Source: Leptospiraceae bacterium (GTDB taxonomy: Bacteria > Spirochaetota > Leptospiria > Leptospirales > Leptospiraceae). Taken from it: 64,000 nt of DNA. The stretch spans positions 1-64,000 of the forward strand of contig JACKPA010000014.1 in the NCBI GenBank assembly GCA_024233865.1, given 5' to 3'. How positions within the stretch are numbered: the stretch's first letter is position 1; each line of letters opens with the position of its first letter. The notes beneath the pieces were generated by a model that was given only the letters and a program-made list of their open reading frames with translations, made no database searches and had not been told where the DNA came from. The position numbers were made by a program, and so were the translations under genes. This document shows positions 45,408-53,855 of the stretch, one piece after another.

Positions 45408-45564
45408 GACCAGTATCTTTCTATCTGTTATCACAATTACGCTGTCGAATATTGGGTTTTTATCTTCTTGTGTTTGGTATAGGTTTGATAGTTGGTGGGC
45501 AAGCCAAGCAATTGTCTTACTCTTCCCGCTTCCCGCACTATGCTGAATTAAATAGTTTTTTCCC
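45408..45564 (-). pseudogene. Type I restriction subunit HsdR fragment with Walker A
   Basis: On the minus strand this stretch reads KNYLIQHSAGSGKSKTIAWL, then AHQLSNLYQ and NPIFDSVIVITDRKIL, the first motor motif of HsdR (Walker A at about 45519-45536). It continues, in another frame, the HsdR piece at the end of the neighbouring ORF: a 5-bp tandem repeat (GTTCC twice, 45565-45574) shifts the frame and creates a stop. Homology is lost after DRKIL near 45410. Confidence 0.75.
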
Positions 45565-45931
45565 GTTCCGTTCCGTTTTGCTTTACATCAGCGATTAACC
45601 TTCTTACACAATCTCTTTGGTGGTAACGTGGGAATATGGTTGTGATTCCTTTTGTTTTTTCATCTTCTTCATAAAAGATGTAGTATTTTCCAGTTGCAAT
45701 ATAAATGAGTTGTAAATTTCTTGATAATAAATTTGCTCCATCTTCTGCTATTAGAATTGTAGTTTCATCAAAAAGATAATTTTCAACTTTGTCAATTACG
45801 CCTGTAGCACCATAATAATCATACTTTTTTACCGTCATATCCCTGCGAACTTGTTCTTCTAATGGTATTCTTCTGCGATTTAAATTATATGCTATAAATT
45901 TCAATCTCACCGCTTTCCAATGTTTAGGCAC
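45548..45931 (-). pseudogene. HsdS N-terminus fused to HsdR fragment
   Basis: This 127-codon frame starts as a type I specificity subunit (KHWKAVRLKFIAYNLNRRRI, then DYYGATGVIDKV and ILIAEDGANLLSRN). At about residue 85 it switches to restriction-subunit sequence (EEDEKTKGITTIFPRYHQRD, then LIADVKQNGT). The join deletes the rest of hsdS and the 5' half of hsdR. It ends at a frameshift stop caused by a GGAAC duplication. It cannot make a working subunit. Confidence 0.75.
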
Positions 45932-46032
45932 TTCTCCACTGTCAGCATTAAGATTTATAGGATTATAGGATTTTAGGATTATGTTACCTTTGGCAATCCT
46001 ATCATCTTTGAATCCTAAAAATCCTAGCTCAC

Positions 46033-46180
46033 TTATAGTTTATTCTCTACATGATTTACGTTATACACTCTCTTAAATTCCAGGCTTCTTGCTCCAAAAT
46101 TGATAAGCAATCCTATTGGCAAATTATATGCTTGACAATAATTCATCGCTTGAGCAAGATGTACATCTTCTAGTTTACTT
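46033..46180 (-). pseudogene. GxxExxY family protein, C-terminal remnant
   Basis: The minus strand reads SKLEDVHLAQAMNYCQAYNL, then PIGLLINFGARSLEFKRVYN, the conserved end of GxxExxY proteins, and ends at a stop at 46033. No start codon is present; a TGA stands just before the segment. Next to it, 45955-46025 carries repeated AGGATT/AATCCT units in both orientations. Its first bases overlap the end of the hsdM remnant. Confidence 0.65.
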
Positions 46181-46690
46181 CCAATGCTTCAATATCTTTC
46201 ATGATCTCGTGCAAATCACGTAAAGGTTTGTATTCATAAAAAAACTTGGTAAAAGGAATCTCATAACCGATTTTGTCCTTTTCTCTATCCATCCATGCAT
46301 CAGGTGCAAAAGGCAAAACTTCTGTCTTAAAATACTCTTGAATATCTAGCTTCCATGGTATATTTTCAGTATCACGCAAGTCAGAATCAGGAAGAGGTTT
46401 TTCCTTCCATAATTCAACCACGAATATTGCTCCAGCCTCCACCGGCATCACCATTGAACAATGGTGAACCATTAAAAACAATACCAATAATACTGCCACT
46501 AGGGTGCATTTTGCTAATCATGTGCTGCAAAAACAAAAAAGAACCGTCACTTACATCCGGCAAACCAGCTCCAAACCTAAAGAATGTCTTTGATATTTTC
46601 ACTAAAACCATTTAGGTATGCTTCAAAGTTTTTACCTATGCTGTCTTTGTCTTTTATCGTCCCAAGGAGAGTATAAATTACACCGTGATT
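46170..46690 (-). pseudogene. Type I modification subunit HsdM, multiply disrupted
   Basis: Three pieces of HsdM are visible in changing frames on the minus strand: an N-terminal bit (IGKNFEAYLNGFSENIKDIL, then a stop), a middle bit with RFGAGLPDVSDGSFLFLQHM and IGIVFNGSPLFNGDAGGG, and a C-terminal bit with IPWKLDIQEYFKTEVLPFAP, DAWMDREKDKIGYEIPFTKF and IKALE-like end. The SAM-binding DPxxGxG and catalytic NPPF motifs are missing. The gene is dead by deletion and frameshift. Confidence 0.8.
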
Positions 46691-46737
46691 GGATAAAAGA
46701 GGAATACTTCAAACATTTCACAAAATGATCTATTCTT

Positions 46738-46771
46738 TCTTTGTTAGAAATATTTCCATAGGTGACTAAAA
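46738..46771 (+). repeat. 34-bp direct repeat, right copy
   Basis: This matches 45258-45291 at 31 of 34 bases, including the kinase's last codons and stop, but no kinase sequence precedes it. It is followed at once by a fragment of the MITE-like repeat family. Confidence 0.8.
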
Positions 46772-46773
46772 AA

Positions 46774-46800
46774 GGGGTAAACACACAGGTTCACCCCTAC
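46774..46800. repeat. Fragment of the MITE-like repeat family (copy D)
   Basis: GGGGTAAACACACAGG and TTCACCCCTAC form the same kind of palindrome as the second block of copy A, here in reverse orientation. It lies just past the end of the DUF445 gene and could help terminate it. Confidence 0.5.
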
Positions 46801-46825
46801 TCAAAAACACTGGTTTTTGTTTGTA

Positions 46826-48094
46826 TCAAAAAGGTAAAATATTTCCTAAAAATGCGGTAGCTTCCGGATTGTTTGCCAGCATATAAAGAGCTTGACCTAA
46901 CCCGACAAGAGCACCTAAAACAGCTCCTACCAAAATCAAAATCCATTCGTCTTCTTGGAATGCCGTTCTTAGAATAACTTCAAATTCTTCCGGTGAGAGT
47001 TTTTTCATTCTGTCTGCCATTGTTGTTTCTATGTCCATGCTTTTCTCTACATAATCTTCTATTTTCTCGATGGATTTAGGAGCGATGGCAACCATTTTGG
47101 AAACTATCTGATTTCGTAAAGTAGCATATTTATCCGGACCAATAGTGAGAGAAATGACTGGTTTTGCCATTGTAGCTGTGTTTTCTATAGATCGAATCAC
47201 TGCTGAACGAATAATATGGAAAACGAGGTCAGCAGCTTTTCCATAAAATATTTCTTCCAACATTTTTCGTGGAGTTAAAATTTTAGTTGCTACGAGATTG
47301 GAATACAAGTCAGCTACATGATCTTGCCTTTTTATAAAAAGCCCCTGGTATTTAAAAAACAAATACTTTTTTTCACGTAATGGTCTGAAAATCATGTTTA
47401 TAGCTAGCCAGTTCGTAAGGTATCCAACTAAGATACCTTGTATGGGAAGCGTCCACCATAAAGGAAAGTAATGCCATATAACCATCTGTATTCCGCCTAA
47501 AAGCAAGCCAAAATATAAACCGGATATTTCAATAAACCGAAACTCAGGTCCACCAACTTTTTGAAACATCTCTACGGTAAGAGAAACGTTTGGTCCAGTT
47601 AAACTCCTTAAGACCAAACCCTTTAAATCAAAAACCTCATACACATTGTTTCGAATCCCTTTGATAATAGTTTGAAAGCCCTCCGGAATTTGTTTGTCCG
47701 AGTAATCAAAAATTTCCTTTTTCATCGTCTCTGGCATCATTCCCCACAAAAGCGGATTTATATCATCTACAACATCTTTTAAAATTTCTCTCGAAACTTG
47801 TTGTATCATGGGACGCAATTCCCTCTCAATTCCTTCCGGTTCCACTTTGTCAAAAACTTCTTCGATTTTTAATAACCTTCCGGTAATAACATCAACTGCT
47901 TTACTCGCCATTTTGTGGGATTTTTTGGGGACAATTCCCTGCCATCCCAAATATGGCGGAATTCCCCAAAAAGTAAGTGGGTAAAAAGTCATTTTTAAGG
48001 CTACCCAGTTTGTAAACCACCCAACAAAACCGTATGTTAACGGCATAACTAGAATACCAATTAAAGCTTTATGAGTTTCAAAAAATTCCATCAT
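46826..48094 (-). CDS. DUF445 family membrane protein
   Basis: This 422-residue protein belongs to DUF445 (YheB/YtxH-like large membrane proteins). It has an N-terminal hydrophobic helix with GWFTNWVALKMTFYPLTFWG, a repeat of the same motif in the centre (GYLTNWLAINMIFRPLREKK), which is the signature of the family, a long helical region with ITGRLLKIEEVF, and a C-terminal helix (ILILVGAVLGALVGLGQAL). The role is unknown. It stands alone, convergent with nothing intact and divergent from bioF. Confidence 0.88.
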   Translation of the reverse strand: MMEFFETHKALIGILVMPLTYGFVGWFTNWVALKMTFYPLTFWGIPPYLGWQGIVPKKSHKMASKAVDVITGRLLKIEEVFDKVEPEGIERELRPMIQQVSREILKDVVDDINPLLWGMMPETMKKEIFDYSDKQIPEGFQTIIKGIRNNVYEVFDLKGLVLRSLTGPNVSLTVEMFQKVGGPEFRFIEISGLYFGLLLGGIQMVIWHYFPLWWTLPIQGILVGYLTNWLAINMIFRPLREKKYLFFKYQGLFIKRQDHVADLYSNLVATKILTPRKMLEEIFYGKAADLVFHIIRSAVIRSIENTATMAKPVISLTIGPDKYATLRNQIVSKMVAIAPKSIEKIEDYVEKSMDIETTMADRMKKLSPEEFEVILRTAFQEDEWILILVGAVLGALVGLGQALYMLANNPEATAFLGNILPF

Positions 48095-48206
48095 AATATA
48101 TTCTCAAATATCTCCTAAAATTGTAATCTAAAAATAATTTTTTTATGAAAAATTTAACAACCAAAAAAAATATTGTTAAATTAAAACGAAAGAAAAAGTT
48201 AATATC

Positions 48207-49346
48207 ATGATACCTTTTGAAAAAATTGTTCTAAATGAACTTAACAGATTAAAATCCAAAAACCTTTATAGGAAATTAAGATACCCTGGAGGATTTGATT
48301 TTTCATCTAATGATTACTTGTGCCTGTCCAAAAACAAAGAAGTATTAAAAACGCTAAAAAAAGGAATAGATTTATATGGAGCAGGTTCTACGGCTTCTAG
48401 GTTGATACGAGGTCATAGAAACGTGTTTGAAGAAGCGGAAACAGAGTTTGCAAAACTAGTTGGAACAGAAAGTTCAATTTTTTTGGCAAACGGATTTGTT
48501 GCCAATTTAGGCTTGTTAGATGCTATTGCCAACCCAAAGACTCTTATTTTTACGGACAGGTTAAACCATGCCTCAATTTTGGATGGAATCCGAATTTCCG
48601 GTGGTCAAAAAAAGTATTTTAATCACAAAGATATGGAACACCTAAAGGAATTATTGCAAAAATCAGACAAAACCAAACCCAAAATTATAGTATCTGAAAC
48701 CGTTTTTAGCATGGACGGAGATATTGCTGATGTGAAGGAGCTTATTCGGTTGAAAAAAGAATTTGGTACCGTATTAATTTTGGATGAAGCTCATGCGTTG
48801 GGGGTGTTTGGGAAAAATGGAGCTGGAGTATGTAGAATTGAAAATTACATAACTGAGGATGATTTAGCTCAAATCAATTTTAGGGTGTACACGGGAGGAA
48901 AGGCGATGGGTATAGAAGGTGCCTTTATAGCTTGCACGGAAAATTCTAAAGAATATCTAATAAACAAAATGAGGACGTTTATATTCTCAACAGCTCCTAT
49001 GCCTTGTATAGCCTATACTTTGATAAAGTCAATCCAACTGATAAAAGAAATGGAAAAAGAAAGAAAGTCCATCCAAAGTAACGCCAGTTACTTGAGAGAT
49101 ACTTTGGTTAGCATGAATTTTGATACGCTACAAACTCATAGTCAAATTATACCGGTAATAACCGAAAATGAAAATGATGCCATCGAATTTTCTGATTTTT
49201 TAATGAAGAGAGGTTTTGATATTCGAGCCATACGACCCCCTACTGTAAAAGAGTCCAGGCTTAGAATTAGCATAAATTCAGAAGCGAAAAGAAAAGATAT
49301 TGAAAAATTGATCGAAACCATAAAAGATTATAAAAAAGAAAAGTGA
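48207..49346 (+). CDS. bioF: 8-amino-7-oxononanoate synthase-like PLP enzyme (BioF)
   Basis: BioF condenses pimeloyl-ACP/CoA with alanine in the first committed step of biotin synthesis. The 379-residue protein has fold-type I alpha-oxoamine synthase motifs: FSSNDYLCLSKN, YGAGSTASRLIRGHRNVFEE, LANGFVANLGLLDA, FTDRLNHASILDGI, LDEAHALGVFGKNGAGV (Asp193, His196) and the PLP lysine in YTGGKAMGIEGA (Lys232). The GGKAMG form differs from the usual TxSKAxG, so a related synthase (such as KBL) is possible. It heads a run with a small membrane protein and an ACC-deaminase-like enzyme. Confidence 0.85.
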   Translation: MIPFEKIVLNELNRLKSKNLYRKLRYPGGFDFSSNDYLCLSKNKEVLKTLKKGIDLYGAGSTASRLIRGHRNVFEEAETEFAKLVGTESSIFLANGFVANLGLLDAIANPKTLIFTDRLNHASILDGIRISGGQKKYFNHKDMEHLKELLQKSDKTKPKIIVSETVFSMDGDIADVKELIRLKKEFGTVLILDEAHALGVFGKNGAGVCRIENYITEDDLAQINFRVYTGGKAMGIEGAFIACTENSKEYLINKMRTFIFSTAPMPCIAYTLIKSIQLIKEMEKERKSIQSNASYLRDTLVSMNFDTLQTHSQIIPVITENENDAIEFSDFLMKRGFDIRAIRPPTVKESRLRISINSEAKRKDIEKLIETIKDYKKEK

Positions 49347-49352
49347 GCGTCT

Positions 49353-49859
49353 ATGAATAACCAAGATAAAACCTTCTATAAAGAAATACAAAAATTCCGC
49401 CAGTGGTGGTTTATGGGGTTTATTGGAATATTAGTTGCTATGACTTGGTATGGAGCCATTCGACAACTCGTTTTCAAAATACCTTTTGGAAGCAACCCAG
49501 CCTCAAATCCGTTAATGCTGGGAATATGGATAGTAGCTGGAATTTTGTTTCCATTTTTTCTTTTGTCTTTAAGACTAGAAACTTCCATAAAACGAGACGG
49601 AATTTACATTAGATTCATTCCGTTTCACTTCAAACCTCAAAAGTTTCTTTACTCCGATATTAGTAGCTATAAATCCGTTACCTACAATCCCATTAGAGAA
49701 TATGGAGGTTGGGGAATTCGGTGGGGAAGAACCGGAAAGGCTTATAGTGTTAGTGGAAATAAAGGGCTACTTCTGGAATTTACAAATGGAAAAAAACTGC
49801 TGATAGGCTCGGTCAACCCCCAAGAATTGGAAAGGAAAATTCCCAAAAATTTAGCATGA
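49353..49859 (+). CDS. Two-helix membrane protein of unknown function
   Basis: The 168-residue protein has two membrane helices (about 17-38 and 51-70) followed by a C-terminal PH-like beta domain (IKRDGIYIRFIPFHFKPQKF, SDISSYKSVTYNPIREYGGW, LLLEFTNGKKLLIGS). The layout resembles small bacterial PH-domain membrane proteins. It lies six bases after bioF and its stop overlaps the next start (ATGA), so the three genes are co-transcribed. No function is known. Confidence 0.75.
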   Translation: MNNQDKTFYKEIQKFRQWWFMGFIGILVAMTWYGAIRQLVFKIPFGSNPASNPLMLGIWIVAGILFPFFLLSLRLETSIKRDGIYIRFIPFHFKPQKFLYSDISSYKSVTYNPIREYGGWGIRWGRTGKAYSVSGNKGLLLEFTNGKKLLIGSVNPQELERKIPKNLA

Positions 49860-50749
49860 CTTTAAAAAGTAGAATTCAGTGCCAAAATACACCTGTTCAA
49901 AGGTTATGTAATTTAGAGGGCTTTGAATTCTATATAAAAAGAGATGACAAAACGTTTGCGACCTTTGGAACCAAGTTGCGAAAATTATCCGGCTTACTAA
50001 AGCATTTGGAAAACCAAAACGCAAAAACGGTTTTGTTGTTTGGTAACCCTCATTCCAATTATATGGCAACCTTTACCTATATGTTGTATCTAAATGCTTA
50101 TAATATTGTTTCACTGCATACAACCAAAAACCCAAAATTAGTAACGGTAAATTCTATCTTGTCAAAAAAGTATTCTCACCATAGCTTACATTGTAATTCA
50201 AAAGAAGAAATACACAAAAAAATTCAAATTTTTCAAAACAAAATCGCTAATATATTTTTGGTTCCAGAGTTTGGAATTCATGAATCATCTTACCAAGGGA
50301 TTGGTTCTTTATGGAAAGAGGTCGATTCGTACGAGCAAAAATTTGATTACATATTTTTAGATGCCGGTTCCGGTTTGACCTTAACTTCTGCTTTGGAGCA
50401 TTATAAAACCTTGCCAACAAAAGTAATCTCTGTTGCCATTGGAAATAAGCCGGATAAGTTGAAAGAAGAACTGAAGGCGTTATCTTTCAAGCTTTCCAAA
50501 AGGAATATCCAAGAATACGATTTTGAGCTAATATCTCCGGCAATAACTCCCGGTTTTTCAAAAACAAGCTACAGTCTATCTAATTTTATAAAAGATTTCT
50601 GGAAAGAATTTACCTTACCATTGGAACCTGTATACTCTGGAAAATCAATCTATACTTTAATTCAATATATCAGAGAAAAAAAACCGAAAGGCAGAGGAAT
50701 TTATATTCACCAAGGTGGTTTGTTAAACCATGTTCTCTATTGCCTTTGA
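49856..50749 (+). CDS. ACC deaminase/D-cysteine desulfhydrase-like PLP enzyme
   Basis: The 297-residue protein fits the fold-type II PLP family of 1-aminocyclopropane-1-carboxylate deaminase and D-cysteine desulfhydrase. Visible motifs are FYIKRDDKTFATFGTKLRKL (with the PLP lysine in the GxKxRKL context), LFGNPHSNYMATF in place of GGxxSNH, DAGSGLTLTSAL for phosphate binding, and IHQGGLLN near the end. Several positions are substituted, so the substrate is open. It is translationally coupled to the membrane protein before it. Confidence 0.8.
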   Translation: MTLKSRIQCQNTPVQRLCNLEGFEFYIKRDDKTFATFGTKLRKLSGLLKHLENQNAKTVLLFGNPHSNYMATFTYMLYLNAYNIVSLHTTKNPKLVTVNSILSKKYSHHSLHCNSKEEIHKKIQIFQNKIANIFLVPEFGIHESSYQGIGSLWKEVDSYEQKFDYIFLDAGSGLTLTSALEHYKTLPTKVISVAIGNKPDKLKEELKALSFKLSKRNIQEYDFELISPAITPGFSKTSYSLSNFIKDFWKEFTLPLEPVYSGKSIYTLIQYIREKKPKGRGIYIHQGGLLNHVLYCL

Positions 50750-50793
50750 GATTAAGAGAAGTGATTTTCCAAAGTAAAAAAACAAAAAGCGAA

Positions 50794-52263
50794 TCAGGAA
50801 ACTTGTTTCCATCCCTTGACAAAATATTTATCTTTCATCGTATTCCATAAGGTTTCGATTTGTTCTTTTGAGTTGGAAACTCGAATATCACGGTCCATTG
50901 GATTCTTCCGATTCGGGCTAAAGTCCGTATAATGGATTACATATGCTGGGTAATTTTCCGATTCTTGCTCTTTATTCGTTTTCCACATTACTAACTTTCT
51001 TACCATCAAAGCACCTTTTAGCACCTTTGTGCAAACTTCTCTATTGAGTAGTTTGCTTTTGGGTAAAGAAAATTCCAAAGAATTTTTATCAGCATTGAAA
51101 ATGTCTACAAGGTCGGTGATTTGTTTCAGGTTAATGTCAGCCGGATGAACGGTTTTATCTCCTCTAAGACGAACAAATTGGGGAGAAGTCATATTAGCAA
51201 GTGGCATAGGACGAACAATTTCATATTTGGATTCTTTGGAATTCCAATTTAGCACCATTGTATCCACCGTTCCGCCTCTTGTATTTTGAGAGATCAAATC
51301 CAAACAAGAAACTTCAATTACCCAATCCGGTCTCACCATCTGGTATGAAATATGGTCTGCACTAATTTCATGGTAGTCACTTTCCACTATTTTGTCTTTT
51401 AAATCTGATAAAAAAGTTTGACGCTCTTCTTCCGTAAACCCTCCCCCTACTCTACCCAAAATGTGAAATGTTCCTTCATCCCGCATTACTGCCACAAGCA
51501 TATCATGAAGCATACCTTGGCGTTCATCCATACCTTCGGTAAATCCAATAACAGCAACGTCTATTGTGTGTCGCGGTTTGACCTTGAACATACCAACTGC
51601 ATCATTCCGAACTACGATACCTTCCGATCCTTCTTCCTCTACCCATTTCAGAAAAGTATTTTGAATGGCTACAATGTCTTTTGTTTTAACGGTTTCAACA
51701 GGATGAATCTGGGTAGTATTGTCGAAAATTTCTTGAATTTGTTTCCATCTTTCTTCAAATTCACTCTGAGGTGGATTTGAGTTAACTTCCATCAGGTCAA
51801 AAACTGCAAATCGTAACTGCTGTATTTCCTTTTCTGATTTCGGTTTTCGAGCAATCCGAACAACATCCTGAACTCTTGGACGACTTTTATCCGGTTTTTG
51901 AACATAAAGCTCACCGGCTATCATTGCTTGCTTGATTCCCGCTTTTTTAAGAAATTTTAGAGCCTCCGCAAAAAATGGAAAACCTACTCGTATAGTACCA
52001 CCTGGATTGATGGTAAAAATTTCTTCCTCGGAGACAACCAAAACAGTAAACTCACCATCTATCTTTCGACTGACATAGAACTCACCTATCGGTATCTTTT
52101 TTGCTATGTAGTCCTTATCCAAAGGGGTCATTCTATTACTTAGAGAGCGTCGAAATTCCTGAACACGATGAAGGACAGACGGATTGGTGAGAGAAGCGGC
52201 TGTTGTCGTTCCATACTTGCCTTTCTGAATTTTGATATGAGATAGTTCTAAGAGTAGGCTCAT
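50794..52263 (-). CDS. ATP-dependent DNA/RNA ligase-like nucleotidyltransferase
   Basis: This 489-residue protein carries the covalent nucleotidyltransferase motifs in order: motif I SRKIDGEF (adenylated Lys67, KxDG), AGELYV (Glu118), motif III FAVFDLMEV, motif IV EGIVVRN and motif V FKVKPRHTIDVAVIGF, then an OB-like part (MLHDMLVAVMRDEGTFHILG). ATP ligases seal nicks through an enzyme-AMP intermediate. About 40 residues before the core and 170 after it match no common ligase domain. It is the last gene of a three-gene operon, overlapping the 239-residue partner by four bases, and has GGAG before its ATG. Whether it acts on DNA or RNA is not evident. Confidence 0.8.
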   Translation of the reverse strand: MSLLLELSHIKIQKGKYGTTTAASLTNPSVLHRVQEFRRSLSNRMTPLDKDYIAKKIPIGEFYVSRKIDGEFTVLVVSEEEIFTINPGGTIRVGFPFFAEALKFLKKAGIKQAMIAGELYVQKPDKSRPRVQDVVRIARKPKSEKEIQQLRFAVFDLMEVNSNPPQSEFEERWKQIQEIFDNTTQIHPVETVKTKDIVAIQNTFLKWVEEEGSEGIVVRNDAVGMFKVKPRHTIDVAVIGFTEGMDERQGMLHDMLVAVMRDEGTFHILGRVGGGFTEEERQTFLSDLKDKIVESDYHEISADHISYQMVRPDWVIEVSCLDLISQNTRGGTVDTMVLNWNSKESKYEIVRPMPLANMTSPQFVRLRGDKTVHPADINLKQITDLVDIFNADKNSLEFSLPKSKLLNREVCTKVLKGALMVRKLVMWKTNKEQESENYPAYVIHYTDFSPNRKNPMDRDIRVSNSKEQIETLWNTMKDKYFVKGWKQVS

Positions 52264-52979
52264 GACTTTTCTCCTTTTTCTATCATTTGTTCCGGGATTT
52301 TTAGTTCCAAATTGGAAAGATGTAAGATGAGAGCGTACTTGTCTCCATTGGTTCGTCCTTCCAAGAATCCGCGATACGGTGTCCCACCTCTCCGAAAAAC
52401 CAAGGGTTGATTCGATTTTGGACCCACTCCGATGGGCATTAAGCTGTCTTTTTCTTCCAATTCTTTTGCCATTGCATACAAAAAATCATAAGTTAGTCCA
52501 TTGATGTGAGTCAATTGCATCTTTCCGGAAAAAACAAAGCGATTGTACACTTTTTCTTTTTTGATCATTTTTCCCGTCCATTTGATCGGCAACTCTCCCA
52601 CAACATTTTGCATTTCTATCTTTCTAGGGCGACGTTCACGCTCCGTACCATCGGGATTTTTCAAAATTTCCCATTGGATAATTCGATGAACAATATTTCG
52701 ATGGCTTCCTATATAAGCTCTGGAAGCATTTTTTAGAAAAGAACCATACAACTCCATGTCAATTTCCGGATCATCATTCACCAACATTTCTGCCACCGAG
52801 TCAAGCCCTCCGGCTTTTTCTACCAAGACATCAATATCCTTGTCTAAGGTAGATTTAAGAACCTTTTTCGTTTCTGCCGAGTGCTCTTTTTCATCTATCC
52901 ACCTTAAACGGTGTGAAATCGTAACACTCTTTGTATTTACAGTTGCATCACGACCCTTGCTATTTGAAATATGTATCAT
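52260..52979 (-). CDS. Unknown partner protein of the ligase cassette (239 residues)
   Basis: I do not recognise this protein. It is soluble, with a charged helical N-terminal half (STLDKDIDVLVEKAGGLDSV, YGSFLKNASRAYIGSHRNIV) and a basic C-terminal half with conserved-looking Gly/Arg loops (FRRGGTPYRGFLEGRTNGDK, YALILHLSNLEL). The latter ends in a strand pattern that could contact nucleic acid. GGAG stands seven bases before its ATG, in the same spacing as before the ligase gene, so expression is balanced. It overlaps the ligase start by four bases, a strong sign of a shared function. Confidence 0.75.
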   Translation of the reverse strand: MIHISNSKGRDATVNTKSVTISHRLRWIDEKEHSAETKKVLKSTLDKDIDVLVEKAGGLDSVAEMLVNDDPEIDMELYGSFLKNASRAYIGSHRNIVHRIIQWEILKNPDGTERERRPRKIEMQNVVGELPIKWTGKMIKKEKVYNRFVFSGKMQLTHINGLTYDFLYAMAKELEEKDSLMPIGVGPKSNQPLVFRRGGTPYRGFLEGRTNGDKYALILHLSNLELKIPEQMIEKGEKS

Positions 52980-52995
52980 AACTTTTCTCCTAATT

Positions 52996-53607
52996 TTACA
53001 TCATACCAAAATCCATGTCTTCACCCTCTTCCTCTGTTTCACCTTCTTCCGCTTCTAGTTCACTGAATTGTTCAAAGCCAATGTATTGAATATCAGTCTT
53101 TTTTCCAACAGTCAGAAAAATCGTACCGTCTTCTGATGTTAAAAGAAATGCCGTACTGGCATCCAAAGATTCCCGAAAACTAAAAGGAAAGGAATAGATT
53201 GTGCTGCTTTTCAGGTTCTTTGTCAGTTCTTCTATATTGCTTTCACTTTGTACCAAATATACCGAGCGAATGTTGTAAGATAGGTATTCATCGATACTGA
53301 TCGGTTCTAAAACAGAAGTCGTCTTAAAAGCGGAAGGGACTGGTTTTACCTCATTTCCATGAGTATCAACCGGTTTCAAATCACTTTTGTCACGCCATTC
53401 TCCGTCCGAAGTTAAATAGGCAATAGAAACACCTCCCGATCCAACAATAGTATGACCGTCTCCGGCAATTGTTGCCAAATTGCAAGGCTTCCCTTCTTCG
53501 TCGAAGGTTTCTATATCTTTGTATCCATACAATTGAGAACGATCTATCTTTTGAAGTTGAAATAAAAACTGCTTTTTATCAAATTCAATTGCCAAAGGTT
53601 GTGCCAT
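52996..53607 (-). CDS. Unknown first protein of the ligase cassette (203 residues)
   Basis: This protein opens MAQPLAIEFDKKQFLFQLQK, has KIDRSQLYGYKDIETFDEEG, TIAGDGHTIVGSGGVSIAYL and SDGEWRDKSDLKPVD, and ends in an acidic tail (EEGEDMDFGMM). Sequences with this beginning occur as uncharacterised proteins in scattered phyla; the beta-rich N-terminal part with a glycine-rich loop suggests a small binding domain. The acidic tail could mimic nucleic acid or mask a basic partner. AGGAGGG precedes the ATG. It heads the cassette, 16 bp before the second gene. Confidence 0.7.
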   Translation of the reverse strand: MAQPLAIEFDKKQFLFQLQKIDRSQLYGYKDIETFDEEGKPCNLATIAGDGHTIVGSGGVSIAYLTSDGEWRDKSDLKPVDTHGNEVKPVPSAFKTTSVLEPISIDEYLSYNIRSVYLVQSESNIEELTKNLKSSTIYSFPFSFRESLDASTAFLLTSEDGTIFLTVGKKTDIQYIGFEQFSELEAEEGETEEEGEDMDFGMM

Positions 53608-53630
53608 TAGACCCTCCTATTTTCTTTCCA

Positions 53631-53658
53631 AATGTAACGTATTTCAATTATTTGTCAA
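53631..53658 (-). promoter_or_regulatory. Probable promoter of the ligase cassette
   Basis: Read on the minus strand, TTGACA (53653-53658) and TACATT (53631-53636) stand 16 bp apart, 24 bp before the start codon of the first cassette gene. The -35 is a perfect consensus; the -10 matches at four of six positions. Confidence 0.5.
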
Positions 53659-53855
53659 GGGCTTTATCTGCTTGTTACAGTATGAAATTTGAAAATTCAC
53701 AATAATACATTTGACAAAATCCGTTTATAATAGAAGGATAAAATATACCATGATTAGGGTGATTTCCGTGATTAGATTCATTTGATTTTAAAGGATTTTC
53801 TTTAATTCCATATCCGAAAACCACTCCGCGTTGAGTATATCTTTCAAAAACATAT

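Noticed and set aside
45406..45546. A 46-codon plus-strand ORF with a hydrophobic product and GGAG ten bases upstream
   Set aside because: It is antisense to the HsdR Walker A fragment, whose homology on the minus strand explains the sequence; the hydrophobic reading is a shadow.
46355..46615. An 86-codon plus-strand ORF
   Set aside because: It is antisense to the hsdM remnant, which has clear homology.
53711..53733. Plus-strand TTGACA and TATAAT in front of the dual-core kinase
   Set aside because: They are only 9 bp apart, too close to form a promoter together.
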